Numbered from the stretch's first letter, positions 49,864-60,575 are shown. The stretch is 64,000 bases of DNA from Auricularia sp. M13 (GCA_037042915.1 CM073199.1:1674001-1738000); one strand, 5' to 3'. Numbers and translations: made by a program. The notes: generated from the sequence alone by a model not told the origin.

Positions 49864-50389
49864 GGTATGTATGCTTTACCATGCTCGTTCGTATGTAGCC
49901 CTTCTAAACTCCCATCTCAGTTGCTGTGTGATTCGAGGCGCCGCATGTATGCTAGCTCCATACTCTCGCTGGGATAGCTCGTAGTGTATCTCTCTGAACC
50001 CTGGGCACCCCAAGCGCCCCAGCTGTGCAATTCCAATTTGGTGCTTTCCTCGACTCATTTCTCACTGACCTGGCGCCCCAGAGCCACGCAATTCCAACTT
50101 GATGAAATTATCCGACCGCTGGCGCCCCAGGATATTGCAAATCGCTGCTGGCGGTCCAGCCTATCAACTGAAGTTGTTTCTGGCGCCCCAGCACATCAGG
50201 ATGATCTTCTGCTGGCGCCCCAGCTTGCTATGATGCTGGCGCCCCAGCGCATCAGGGTGATCGTGCGCTGGCGCCCCAGCTTACTATGATGCTGGCGCCC
50301 CAGAACCTATATTGGCACCCCAGCTTGTTCCCCTCACTTATTGGCGCCGTTATCATGAGCAAGCGAATAGAATTACTATGAGTCCCACG
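49864..50389. repeat. Array of CTGGCGCCCCAG palindromes
   Basis: Convergent intergenic space. From 50001 to 50330 about ten copies of CTGGCGCCCCAG or close variants occur: 50069-50083, 50118-50131, 50147-50160, 50180-50192, 50211-50224, 50235-50248, 50267-50280, 50291-50303 and others. Between about 50180 and 50290 they sit in two 56-base tandem units (second spacer CATCAGGGTGATCGTGCG). No open frame spans it. Confidence 0.85.
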
Positions 50390-53300
50390 TCAGACAATGT
50401 CTTCCAAATTACCTGAAGGCGTCTCTAGCGGTCCCGATCCCAGCACCTCCAACCAATCATATCCCCCCCCGCCGCCGATCTGAGCTTCGGTTTGCCAAGG
50501 AAATCCGCCGCTGAGAGCCCTGAGATCTGAAGATGAATCCGCCAGTGCGCGCGTGAAGGATGCATTGCCCAGCTCTCCCGGATCTGCGCGTGCATCTGCT
50601 AGTGCCTGCCCGTGGTTCGCGAGGCTTGGTGTTGCTCCTCCGGTGGCGATACTGCTCCCACCGATGGGAGAGGTCATGCCGGTCCCATTGACCGCAGGCG
50701 GCTGCCACATCGTCGGCATCCATCCCTGCCTTATAAGGCTGTTCACGCGTGCGAGCTCGACAGCGCTGGGAGGCGCCGAGCTTTGACCCGGCAGTATCGT
50801 GCTTGCAGCTTGGGCATCTGATGCAGTCGGCGTCGGCGCGGCGAGTGTGAAAGCCGGATTAACGACAGATAAAACGGGAGGGGGGGCGGACGCGGCACGA
50901 GCACCCAGCAATGGCGACGCGCCAGGCGGCATAGCATCGAACATGGGAGGCACCGTCAGCGTTTCCGACGAATCGACCGCAATGATCGGTGCAGCCGCAT
51001 GCGGTGCATTCTGACGCGGAATGGAGAACTCGCGCGGGGGTGCAGGAACAAGAGGATCGACGTTCTACCGATGTGTGTCAGACTCGCGCGGGACAACAGG
51101 ATCAGCGACTCACTGTCATTTGGCTCGGTCCTTCGACTTCCATCATCCCTTGCGTCGCTTCCTGCAGTGAACGTGAGCTGTGTTGCAATTGGCAGCGACT
51201 TGAAGTGGTATACCTCGGTCATGAACCAGTCAACGTTGCCACCGCCGATGGCATTCTTGTGAACCGCGGCGACGCCGGCGGCATGCAAACTTTGAGTCTT
51301 AGGCGGCGGCTTCGTTTTCGCCGGGCGCACGTCTGGCTTGTCTTCTTCCTCGCTCTCGAAGCCCTCGACGATGCGTTTTTCTGGCCTTTTCATCTCCCGC
51401 GGAATCTTCAAGTTGTTGTAGCGGTTCTTGACGTCGACGAAATCCTTGACGCGAAGTCGCACGACCCCGCGGTTGGTTGTCCAGATGGGAGTGTTGTACC
51501 ACTCATCCCAGTTCGTGCCAATATGATCGAGTTCAGCTGTGAGCAAGGCGAGCGGATGAGCAATGTGTACGCGACCCGAACGAATTCGTCATGAGCTCAC
51601 TAGTAGAGATCTCCTCGAACCGGAGAACATCCTCCTCGTTGAACTGCGCGCGTTCCTTCGTCGTGAGCTGGGTGATCTTGCGGCTGCCGTCTGCCTTCGT
51701 CAACATGTCAACGTCCTCGACGTCTTCGAGAGCGTTGTTATAGAGACGGTGGGCCTGGAAGAGCGCCCGGGCGAGTCTGAGTACGTCTGCTGTCACCCAT
51801 TTGCCCGCCTTTTCGCTCGGCAGCGCGATACCGTCAGGCCAGTTGACCACCCGTTTGCGACCCTTAAGAACCAGGAGCTCGAATTCGGACCATTTTACTT
51901 CGTTAACCCGTTCGTGAGGCCCGACCAGACACTCTACGACACCTGTCAGCAACCCGTACAAGAACCGTCGCATGGACTCACCCTGCCAGAAGAGAAATGC
52001 ATCCTTCAGTACGGCACGGCGTTCATCGGGCTTGAGCATTGTGAATTTACTGTATGCCTCGCGGCTCCAGTCCCGCTTATCAGCCTCATTCATAAGATGG
52101 ACGCTGCGGCAATATGAGATATCTCAAACAGCGCGGGATGTCACACAGTTACGCACTTGAAGAGGCTCGCAAAGTCGCCGGTCAGATTGCGGATGTTGAG
52201 GCGCATCGAGTGCATGAATTTGCGGGCCATGTCGGTGTTAGAGAAGCAGCCGTTCATCGCACAGCCTTCAAGGTCGCCCTGGTTTACGCACACCATGAAG
52301 CCGAAGATCGCAATCTTATAGTTCGTGAAGTACGGGCGCGACTGCACCATATATTAGCGAGACGGAGCGAGCTACAGGAGTTGCGCGATCACCATGCCCT
52401 CGAGTTCATGGCTGAGCCGCGCCATGACCTTGAACGTTTCGCCAGCCTCGAGGACATCCTTTGCGACCTCCTCCTCGTACTTGTCCGCCCATTCGAGAAG
52501 CTTCTTCCTCTCGATGATCCTCTCCTCCTTCGGGAGGCTGCGGAACTCGTCTTCGTACGCGCGCGAGCGGCGCTCGCGGTATTCATCCAGCGTCTCGCCT
52601 GCAAGGGTCATCGCATTAGTCAAAGCTCGCCAGCCTGATGGGTAACACACCTCCTTCGACGTTGCGCTTGTTGTGCAGGCTCCAGCGTTCCTGGAACAAG
52701 TTCCACGAGGAGCGGTCGCGCTGCAACTTGAGCTTGATGCGCGTGCGGTCCCACAGGTACTTCGCCGACTTGCCCGTCTCCGCAGCAAAGTCCATGATGA
52801 ACTGCTCGAATTCGCGGATCTTGTCGTCAAGCAGTCTCTTCTGTTCGGCGGTGAGTGGACCCGGCTTCGTGTCCTTCGTGATGCGGTCCAACTCGGCCAG
52901 CTCCTCCTCGGGCATATCGTCCACCGATTCCAAGACGCTGTCGTTGATCGCCGACGTCTTCCCCGCGACGACAGGCTTCCTCGGCGCCCGCGCCTTGGCA
53001 TCCTTCCCCTTCGTCTTGGGCGGCACGACGGGACGAGTGGCGCGCGCATCGGGCTCGTCATCGTCGTCCTCGACGAAGTCTTCGACCGCCGCCTTCCGGG
53101 ACCCCTGCTGGGCCTTGGACACCTGTGGCGCGTTGGGCTTGACGGGTGCCTGCTCGGTTGTGGGAGTGGGCGCGGCACGGCGCGAGTCGTGGACCGCCGC
53201 AGACTGCGCTGACGCGCTGTTCTCCGATGACCAGGTCGTCGGAGTCGTACCCGCGGGAGCGGCATTTGATGCTGGTTCTTGCGGCCAGACTCCGGGCGTC

Positions 53301-54958
53301 GCATCTGAGTCCTCGTTAGACGAGGTGGGAGATTCTGCATAGGTGAATACCGTCAGCTCTATACACACCAGCTCGAAGGAAATAACAGACCTTTCCACGC
53401 GTTTTCATTGGACTGCGCGTTGACTACTGCAGGAGCGCCGCCTCGTCCTCGCCCGCCTCGCGCGCGAGCAGGCACCGTGGCTTGTGTACGACCACGGCCG
53501 CGAGTACTTGACTGCCGCTTCGCCGGCCGGCCCTCGGCCTAATGCGCGACCAGAACGTAAGTCACACGCGCCGTTGTGAGTGAATAAACTCACCTTCGTC
53601 TCGTCCTCGGCATCAGAGGCCGGCTGCTTCCTCTTGGAGGCTACCTTGGACTATGAACACCCAGTCAGCCTGTAAATTACAAAAGACAACGAGCGGACGC
53701 GTACCTTGAGCACAGTGGAGGGCTCAGGCTCGTCCATTGACTCGTCTGAGTCGTCTGCGGCGGCAGCGGATGCCAATTGTTTCTTGTTCTTCGTGGGCGC
53801 CTTTGCCTGCGTGGAGTCAGCCTCGGCATGAGCGTCGACAGCGCCAAGTCGATAGACGCACCTTATGCACCGGCGTGGGCTCGGCGTCAGCATCATCTTC
53901 GTCCATAGATACGTCGCCGTCAGCGACGGGAACGTATGCGACGGGTTTCTTGTTCTTCGTGAGCGCCTTTGCCTGCGAGGAGCGAGTCAGCCTCGGCATG
54001 AGCGTCGACAACGGCAAGTCGACGCGTACCTTGGACACCAGCGCGGGCTCGGCGTCGGCCCCGCCCCTCCCTGCTTCGCCTTCGTCGGCAGCAGCGGCGG
54101 CGGGTTTCTTGTTCTTCGTGGATGTCTTTGCCTGCGAAGTGCGGGTCACAATCATCATATGCGCGACTGTGATAAACGGATGCATACCTTGGTGGCAGGT
54201 GCGCGCTCGGCCTCATCCAGCGAGGCGTCGCCATTGGCTTCGTCGTCGTCCTTGTCTTCGTCGTCGTCCTCGTCGTCCTCGTCGTCCTCGTCGTCCTCGT
54301 CATCGGCGGCGGCAGCGGCGGCGGCGGCGGCGGCGGCGGCTGCAGCTGCAGCTGCAGCTGCCGCTTTCTTCTTCTTCGCGGCGGCGCGGGAGGCCTGCAA
54401 CGGCAGCGTCAGCCTCTGCACAATGACGAACAACAATGACCCGGACCTTCGTCGAAGGCGCGGGCTCGGCCTCGTCCGTCGCTGGATCGCCGTCTGTTGC
54501 TTTCTTCTTCTTCGCGGCGGCGCGGGCGGCCTGTAGTAGTAGTGTCAGCCTGTGCGCAGTGTCTAACTGCAATAACCCGACCCGTACCTTCGTCAAAGGC
54601 GCGGGCTGGGCTTCGTTCGTCTGTGCATCGCCGTCTGCGGCGCCAGCGGCCGTTTTCTTGTTCGCGGCCGGTTTCCTTTTCGCGACCTGCTTGCGCTGGG
54701 AAAACATCAGAATCGTTGCGGGCGCCAGCTTGAAAAACGTACTGGAGCCGCAGACTGGGCCTCGTTCGCGCCTGACGGGTCCTCTGCGTTGGTATCGACC
54801 GCCGAATCCGCATTGGCGACGGAGCCTGCGTCACCCACGCCTGCAGACGCGTCTGCGAAGCTACCGACGGTGTCCTGAGCGGTGGCTTGGCCTGCAGTGG
54901 CGACGATGCTGGTTCGCGTAGCCTTGGTGTTCTGGCGCGTGGAGCGCCGGGTGGCCAT
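50390..54958 (-). CDS. Large nuclear-type protein with amplified Lys/acidic exons, unknown family
   Basis: ATG at 54956-54958 (MATRRSTRQNTKATRTSIVA), stop at 50390, about 15 exons, roughly 1,200 residues. Exon 1 is 54743-54958. Exons 2-8 (54588-54695, 54447-54530, 54188-54394, 54030-54131, 53862-53972, 53705-53806, 53594-53650) are all phase 0. Each opens with a short basic run such as AARAAAKKKK or AKALTKNKK, passes through an acidic or Ala-rich part, and ends in Lys. Exon 9 is RGRGR/RGGRGRGG-rich. The C-terminal two thirds is helical and well kept across introns: DDKIREFEQFIMDFAAETGK, SAKYLWDRTRIKLKLQ, WNLFQERWSLHNKR, AIFGFMVCVNQGDLEGCAMN, FLFWQGESMRRFLYGLLTGV. A Pro/Ala/Ser-rich tail ends it. 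I do not recognise the family; chromatin or DNA binding is suggested only by the basic and RGG parts. Confidence 0.75.
53594..54695 (-). repeat. Seven tandemly duplicated mini-exons with their introns
   Basis: Exons of 36, 28, 69, 34, 37, 34 and 19 codons, separated by introns of 57, 52, 56, 57, 55 and 54 bases, all in phase 0. Introns after the fourth and fifth units share CGACGCTCATGCCGAGGCT, and others share GAGGCTGAC, so exon and intron were copied together. The 69-codon unit contains expanded GCN (Ala) and GAC/GAG (Asp/Glu) triplet tracts at about 54240-54370. Confidence 0.85.
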
Positions 54959-56174
54959 GGCTGGTGAGCTGGGGGGACAACTTTTCGCTCTGGGGAGACA
55001 GACTGACTTTATGGCGAGCTAGAGCGCGATCTTGGCCGATATTGCGCAGCACGCATGATCACTGGTATCTGTGTGCAGCATGGTCGTGCCGCGGCTGTCG
55101 CGCCAGCTCTGGAGAACGTGACGGCATCGCGGAGAAAGCTGACCCGGGATTGCCCGGAATCTTCCCCAGTGATGCACCAGGAACATCACTTGGTACTGAT
55201 TACCTGTAAGTATCAAGTAACATTCCACGGCATTTGCGTATCTGATCTAAGCGAGAGTTGTGAATGCTCTCGTTGCTCACACCAGGGTCAACCTCTCTGC
55301 GACTTTGCGACCTCGTACAGCTCTGCGCAACGCTCCCGGCCGTGATATCTAGATCATGATCAAGCCCTTGCCTTGCTGATTCAGGGTGAAGGCGCCTTGA
55401 TGGGATTTGCGTGGTCATATTCCCTGGGGCCCCAGCTTTCTGCCGACCGCGTTTCCCCGCTGCCGATTTCTCGTCTTACCGAGCAAGGACATGCGCTCGC
55501 TGCTCTGGCTGTGATTTATTGGTGCTACTGTCTACCAGCTTGCTGTCTCGTTGAACGGGATCGGAGACTACCTTTGTGTGCTATGCTTCAACCCGACGGA
55601 AAAGCTGGCTCCCCAGCTGCAATCTGACCGCGTGCTCGCGTTTCAAATTGGTCATTTCCTCCTCGAACTTCCATGAGATGACTCCTCACGCATCGCATCT
55701 CGAGGGAAATCTGTTCGGCCGTGAACGCACGGCCGTGGTGCATCCGTAATTTCTGCAGCTTCGAATCCTTGGTACTGTCCGGACTACGCTACGCCCCGGG
55801 ACGCATGTACATGCTTTCTGCGACTCCATGTCGCTATTCAAAGATGTACCGAGCTGGGTTCGGCGCAGCAGAGCTGGGTGCCCAGGCACTGCACGGAACA
55901 ACATCTGTATCCCGAGCTGGGGCCCCAGCTCTGCTGCACGGAACAACACCTGATTACCAGTTTCTCTGCGCAGCAAGGCTGGCGCCCCAGCTCTACGCGG
56001 TGGGAGATCTACATTTGGCCTGTCTCCCCAGCGAATTGTCCCATGGAACCCGATCCGAATGCCACGTCTGAGGATCTTCATGTCCGCCCGATGAACCCGA
56101 TAATCAGAGATTATTGCAGCTTCTACAGACTGCCTTAAATGGTCTCTGCGGCTTGCCTCGCGCTCTCTCGCGTC
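54959..56174. repeat. Intergenic with palindromic motifs and short direct repeats
   Basis: 1.2 kb divergent promoter region between the large nuclear-type gene and the acidic-protein gene. Motif copies: near 54968, 55428-55442 (CCTGGGGCCCCAGCTTT), 55601-55614, 55871-55886, 55914-55931 (GAGCTGGGGCCCCAGCTC, a perfect 18-base palindrome), 55977-55992 and 56020. TGCACGGAACAACA occurs twice around the perfect palindrome. No gene supported. Confidence 0.7.
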
Positions 56175-57728
56175 ATGGATTCCCCCCCTGCCTCTGACAA
56201 GTACGGCTCGCCCTCTGTACCGTTTTCCGCAGCTAACTAACGCCTTTGCAGAGACCAAAGCTCCGAGGGAGTTCACGCCTCGTGAGTCGTACATTTGACT
56301 GCCTGCATGACTTGCTGAGCTCATGTGCACAGCACGGCTCACCCGTTCGCGTCTGGCCGCGACTCGCCCTGGAACGGCTCGGCGCCCTGCCCTGAAGTCG
56401 ACCCCAGTCGGATTCACTCCGGCTGGGGCGAGCATGAGTGGTTGCCGGCGCCGAATATGGGGTCGCCGGGCTGGACGCGCGAGGACAACGAGGAGGAAGA
56501 CAGGAAAGACCTCGTGAAGATGTACGACGACCTCGTCGTGGAGATCCATCGGCGCATCGCGCAGGCCACTGCTGGCGACCAGGCGAGCCACAGCGACGGC
56601 GATAGCAGCAACGGCAGCGTCATTTCCACCGACAGTCTCAGCGAGGTCATGCTCGGCGCGCCCGACTACCTCGAGTTTATTCTGTTCCAGCGCACATGCG
56701 ACACCCCCGGCTGCACCAGGCATGATCCCTGTCGCCGCTGTCTGCGTCAGGACGGCGCCTTCATGCCATCGACATTTTGGCATTGCCTCAGCGACGCCCG
56801 CATCGAATGCCACCTCGAGCAGTACCTTCGCGTGCGTGATCGCCTTCCTCCCTGGGTGACCAAGCTGCCCGATGGCCTCGAACCCCCGCGCATCGTCTTT
56901 GGTCCCGCGCCCGTCGTCTATTTCTCCCCCGCCGCAGACCCTGCCGCCGCTCCCGCCGCCGCCCCCGCCAGTGACTCTGACGTGGACTCCAGCGTCGACT
57001 CCAACGTCGATTCCAACGTCGATTCCGACACTCCCGTCGTCAATGCGGTCGTTTCTCCAGTCGTCAACGCGGACATCAACCCCGCCGCCGCCGCTCCCGC
57101 CTCCACTCCCGACATCAACGCGGACGTCGCTCCCGCCGGCGCTCCCGGCATCAACGCAGACGTCGAGTCCGCCGCCGATGCCGCCGTCGCTCCCGTCGTC
57201 CCTCCCACCATCAACCCCGCCACTTCGCTCACTCCGGAATTCCTCGCGAAGCTGACAGACACGCTCGGCGAGTTCGTCACGACCGATAGCCCGCGCAGGG
57301 GCATGTGGTTCGAGCTGAGGGACATCCTCCGCCGGTCAAGCGCCATGGTGGCGAACTGGCCTTCAGACTCGGCATCCGCGGCAGCCGTCGCGGCAGCGAC
57401 CTCGTGGATCGATGCCGCCGGCGAGGATGGTCAGGCGGAACGGACGCAGCGGGCATTCGCCATGATGCGTCAGCTGCATTGGCAGTTGGAGGAGGTTGCG
57501 AGCGCCAGCATCAACCCCGCAATCGGCCTGCAGTCCGGCGATGACGACGACATGCCCCCGCTCGCAGCTGTGTCAGACTCGTCCCCGGACGTGTCTGAGC
57601 GCGGAGACGTCGACGTGCCCGAGCTTGCGGACGTCTCGGACTCATCCCCGGACGTGTCACAGCACGGCGACGACTCCGGCGACTCACATGCCGCGTCTGC
57701 GAACGGCGACGCCGCCGAACAGAACTGA
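56175..57728 (+). CDS. Acidic Asp/Ser/Ala-rich protein with Cys cluster, unknown
   Basis: Exons 56175-56200, 56252-56281 and 56333-57728 give 483 residues. The two tiny first exons restore MDSPPASDKDQSSEGVHAS before TAHPFASGRDSPWNG. Seen: WTREDNEEEDRKDLVKMYDD and LVVEIHRRIAQAT (helical), a Cys/His cluster CDTPGCTRHDPCRRCLRQDG that could bind zinc, then FWHCLSDARIECHLEQYLRV. The middle is low complexity, with Ala/Pro/Asp/Val repeats around INADVAPAGAPGINADV. The C-terminus has a duplicated acidic Ser segment (VSDSSPDVSERGD, VSDSSPDVSQHGD). No family recognised. The composition and place suggest another island-specific nuclear protein (inference). Confidence 0.65.
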
Positions 57729-57840
57729 GCGTCTGCCCTGGGTTCGCGGTAAACGTTCCTCCAGGTTCTGTGTTCATGTTGCGCTTGGAGGCCGATGCGA
57801 GCGTCCGGCCATTGGCATTGTACGAGTAGATTAGAAACTT

Positions 57841-58561
57841 CTATGTACATTGCCAAATCAGAGTGCCTGCGTCGTACGCGTCATTGAGACCGCTCCCTTC
57901 CGTTGAAAGATCCAGCAACTCTGTCAATCCGTGAGAAATACGTGCGGCATCGTGGGAAACCTTCTCCAAGGCCGCCTGGTGGCGTCTTTCTCCCCGCAGC
58001 CAAGCCTCCCGGCTTGCAGATTCCGCCAGGTCCAGGGCCTCACTTGCGAGGTGAGACTTCTGCGAAATGATATCGAGGACGCGCTTGGATGCCCTCTTTT
58101 TCCCACGGGCAGCAATCAACCGTGTGGTGAGCTCGTCCCACATGGCTGACTCCGTGAGGTCAGAGTCGATCCAGGTGTGCAGATCTCCTGCGAGGACTGT
58201 CGCAAAGACCTTCAAACTTGACACCCGGGACAAATCACAGGGCAAACCAAAGGCCTACGGATTGCGGGTTGTTATTAGAGAAAGAACTGGTAAATCGGTG
58301 GTGGCGCACCGCCGCAACCCCGTGAAGCACAGGGAGAACGAAGGTCTTGTTGCCTCTGGGAGTGCGCAACTTGCGAGCGAGGATCTTCTGCGCGTGATAG
58401 CGCTTTAGAGCGCTTTGGCGTTCGCGATCTTTGTTTCTGGGGAATGTCAAGCGAGAATGAAAGGAGGACAACCTGACGCGCCTTTCATAATACTTGCGCT
58501 GCGACTGCCTACGGGCTTCGGCACGCTCTTGAGGAGTCTTGTATTTAACGGGGCGCCCCAT
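57841..58561 (-). CDS. Small GRPxxYxT-type basic protein of mushrooms, unknown function
   Basis: ATG at 58559-58561 reads MGRPVKYKTPQERAEARRQS then QRKYYER. This N-terminal basic motif recurs in many short uncharacterised Agaricomycete proteins (general recollection). The best continuation, NKDRERQSALKRYHAQKIL, needs a 45-base GC-AG intron, but the same 45 bases are also open, so retention keeps the frame. A second intron (GTGCGC...CCGTAG, 55 bases, about 58255-58309) joins LPVLHGVAA to AFGLPCDLSRV. The C-terminal half is helical (LLDLSTEGSGLNDAYDAG near the end), stop at 57841. Possible DNA-binding role inferred from the basic helix only. Confidence 0.6.
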
Positions 58562-58830
58562 AACTTGCCGGCACTCGTGGCGCGAGCGTGCGAGCAGTGG
58601 CTTTATTGACGTTGTGTGGTTGCAGCAAGAACGGGCAAAGGCAGAGTTGTATGCTTGTCGCGCAATCCCGGTTTCGTCGCTCAGCGAGCCGCACATAACG
58701 TTCTGAGGTATAGATATATATTTACGCCAAATAATTGCTGTGGGAAGTCTTTTGCTGCTCAACTGAAGTCCAAATAGACCAATTCTAGGGCTACTGGGGC
58801 GGAATTGCTAGTGGGGGAACGGAGATTATG
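58562..58830. promoter_or_regulatory. Promoter of GRPxxYxT gene
   Basis: 270 bases upstream of the ATG up to the first tandem repeat. TATAGATATATATT near 58708 is a TATA-like stretch. Otherwise nothing recognised. Confidence 0.35.
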
Positions 58831-59225
58831 ACTTTGTGACCGAAATCGCGGTCACCGCGCACCAAGACCGCGCTTCGTCGCCTGCGCACCAGCGATTAAT
58901 GCTCGCTTTTCTCCCGCAACATAAGCCTTACACGTAGAGGGTGGACTAGGCCTGGCTCATCTTGCAAATATGGGCGGAATAATCATACAAAAAGGCCAAA
59001 CTGAGACTTCGTGACCGAAATCGCGGTCACCGCGCACCAAGAGTCCAAGACCGCGCTTCGTCGCCCGCGCACCAGCAATTAATGCTCGCATTTATCTTGT
59101 GACATTAGCCTTACACGCAGAGAGTGGATTACCACGGCTTTATTGTGTCGATGTGAGTGGAATAATTGCAAGACACGCCAGACTCGGACTTCGTGACCGT
59201 AATCAACCGCGCCATGTCGCGCGTT
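58831..59225. repeat. Tandem repeat, about 175-182 base unit, 2+ copies
   Basis: Units start at 58831, 59006 and 59188, each with ACTT(T/C)GTGACCG. The first two share GAAATCGCGGTCACCGCGCA, a GACCGCGCTTCGTCG block, an ATTAATGCTCGC stretch and a TTACACG(T/C)AGAG block. The third is partial and more diverged. GACCGAAATCGCGGTC is an internal inverted repeat. No open frame crosses it. Confidence 0.8.
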
Positions 59226-59920
59226 CCGTTGCGCTTCGCCGTCTGATGCAAGCAGCCTCGTGTTCTGTTCTAAGTAAAGGCGGTAGATGCCACTAGCACC
59301 TTCTTCGAAATAAAAATTTGAGATCTATGTTGATTATCGTAGTGACGGACGGCCTTTGCACACACTTCACACGGCAAGGATATCCTGGAGTAATGCATCG
59401 TCTATTGCGAATGTACAGCTGAAGGACAGCGTCCTTAGCATCAAGGAGCAGGGTCTACCATCGAAGCAAGGCCCGCAACCGTTTGACGCGTGGCATTGGT
59501 CTTGCGCGGGCAGGGCGTAACCAGCGCACACCTGGATGCCATTCAGCGGAACCAGAGAGCAGAAGCAGGGCTATTACGCACGCGCGGGTAGCCATACTCT
59601 TGGAGTCGTGCACGCGCTTGACGCCGATGTCGTTGCCTGGCACGATGTGAGCAGGATGTCGGCGCAGCCCAGCTGTCCAGTCTGGCGTGGGCGGTTATGA
59701 GTGGCGCATACCCCTCTGCGCGGCGTGTCGTCCGTAGGACGGTGGCGGGAGGATTGAGCAAATTCGCCGCAAGCTGGGCGACGTAGTCAGTCTAGGCAGG
59801 CGGGGAGGTCGGAGGAGAGATGGACCTTGCGCACGAAGCCATAGACGCAGAGTAACATGAGCAACATGGCACGGATTTTCCGCAGTAAATAGCTGCAAGG
59901 ATCACATATGTAAGCCTCCC
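59226..59920. other. Repeat-flanking DNA, no gene seen
   Basis: 700 bases with only short unbiased open frames. No motif or RNA gene recognised. Confidence 0.35.
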
Positions 59921-60090
59921 TTCCTCTGGTATACTGGTCCCAAGTCCTCCAGTACTGAGAGTTGGGACCCAAATCCCAGCTTTCATTGGGACATAGGTCC
60001 TAACTTCTACTAGAGGTCCCAACCGCTGGAGGTCCCAAGTTCCAGAGTCCCAGATTCAGTAGTCCCAACTTTCAGGGGGCTCACATGCGA
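59921..60090. repeat. GTCCCAA-rich patch
   Basis: At least eight occurrences of GGTCCCAA, TTGGGAC or one-base variants on both strands in 170 bases (for example near 59936, 59962, 59985, 60020, 60036, 60062). Looks like a decayed minisatellite with inverted units. Confidence 0.6.
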
Positions 60091-60129
60091 CTTAGGAGTG
60101 GATTCATCTCAATGCGCAAGTCAAAATGA

Positions 60130-60216
60130 ATTGTGACCTGCACAAGATTTGAACCCTCAACCAGCCGCCAGTGCCAAACCCGTCCATGCTTTAACCACTA
60201 GACCAGGGAGGAGATG
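60130..60216 (-). repeat. tRNA-derived SINE-like head
   Basis: On the minus strand an A box TGGTCTAGTGG (60195-60205) and a B box GGGTTCAAATC (60146-60156) stand 38 bases apart, as in RNA polymerase III promoters. The flanking stems do not close into a proper cloverleaf (acceptor and T stems mispair), so a functional tRNA gene is unlikely. A SINE or tRNA pseudogene is the better reading. The 3' body of the SINE, if any, would extend to lower coordinates. Confidence 0.55.
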
Positions 60217-60575
60217 ATGGTGAGGTCCATTGATGGCAATATATGGTAAGACTCAAGCACCTCTGTTCAAAAGAATCCAAATAACATTGAAACTAAGAGG
60301 CCAAAAATTATGAAGTATATATGGTTATTGTAGCTCTCAATGGGTTCTATAATATTATGTCTTAGTGGAGATAATATATCCAAGCCAGAGAGGAATAATG
60401 GATGTCCAAACATGATTTGGTATGCAACTGTCACAGCAAAGCACTTCACTCGTGCTCAGACAGGTTCAGGAGGATTCTGGAAGGAAAATATGAGCAGTTC
60501 AACTGATTATATCAAATTAAGTACACTGAACACAATTCCAAGCAGATACATGTCACAGTACATGGCGATCATGCC
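60217..60575. other. AT-rich repeat DNA
   Basis: No gene. The segment about 60300-60360 (TATATATGG...TTGTAGCTCTCAA...GTTCTATAA) resembles part of the palindrome arms at 63275-63320, so it is probably a diverged copy of that repeat. Confidence 0.45.

Noticed and set aside
55686-56813. 375-residue minus-strand open frame
   Set aside because: Antisense to the spliced acidic-protein gene; composition is that of a GC-rich shadow frame.
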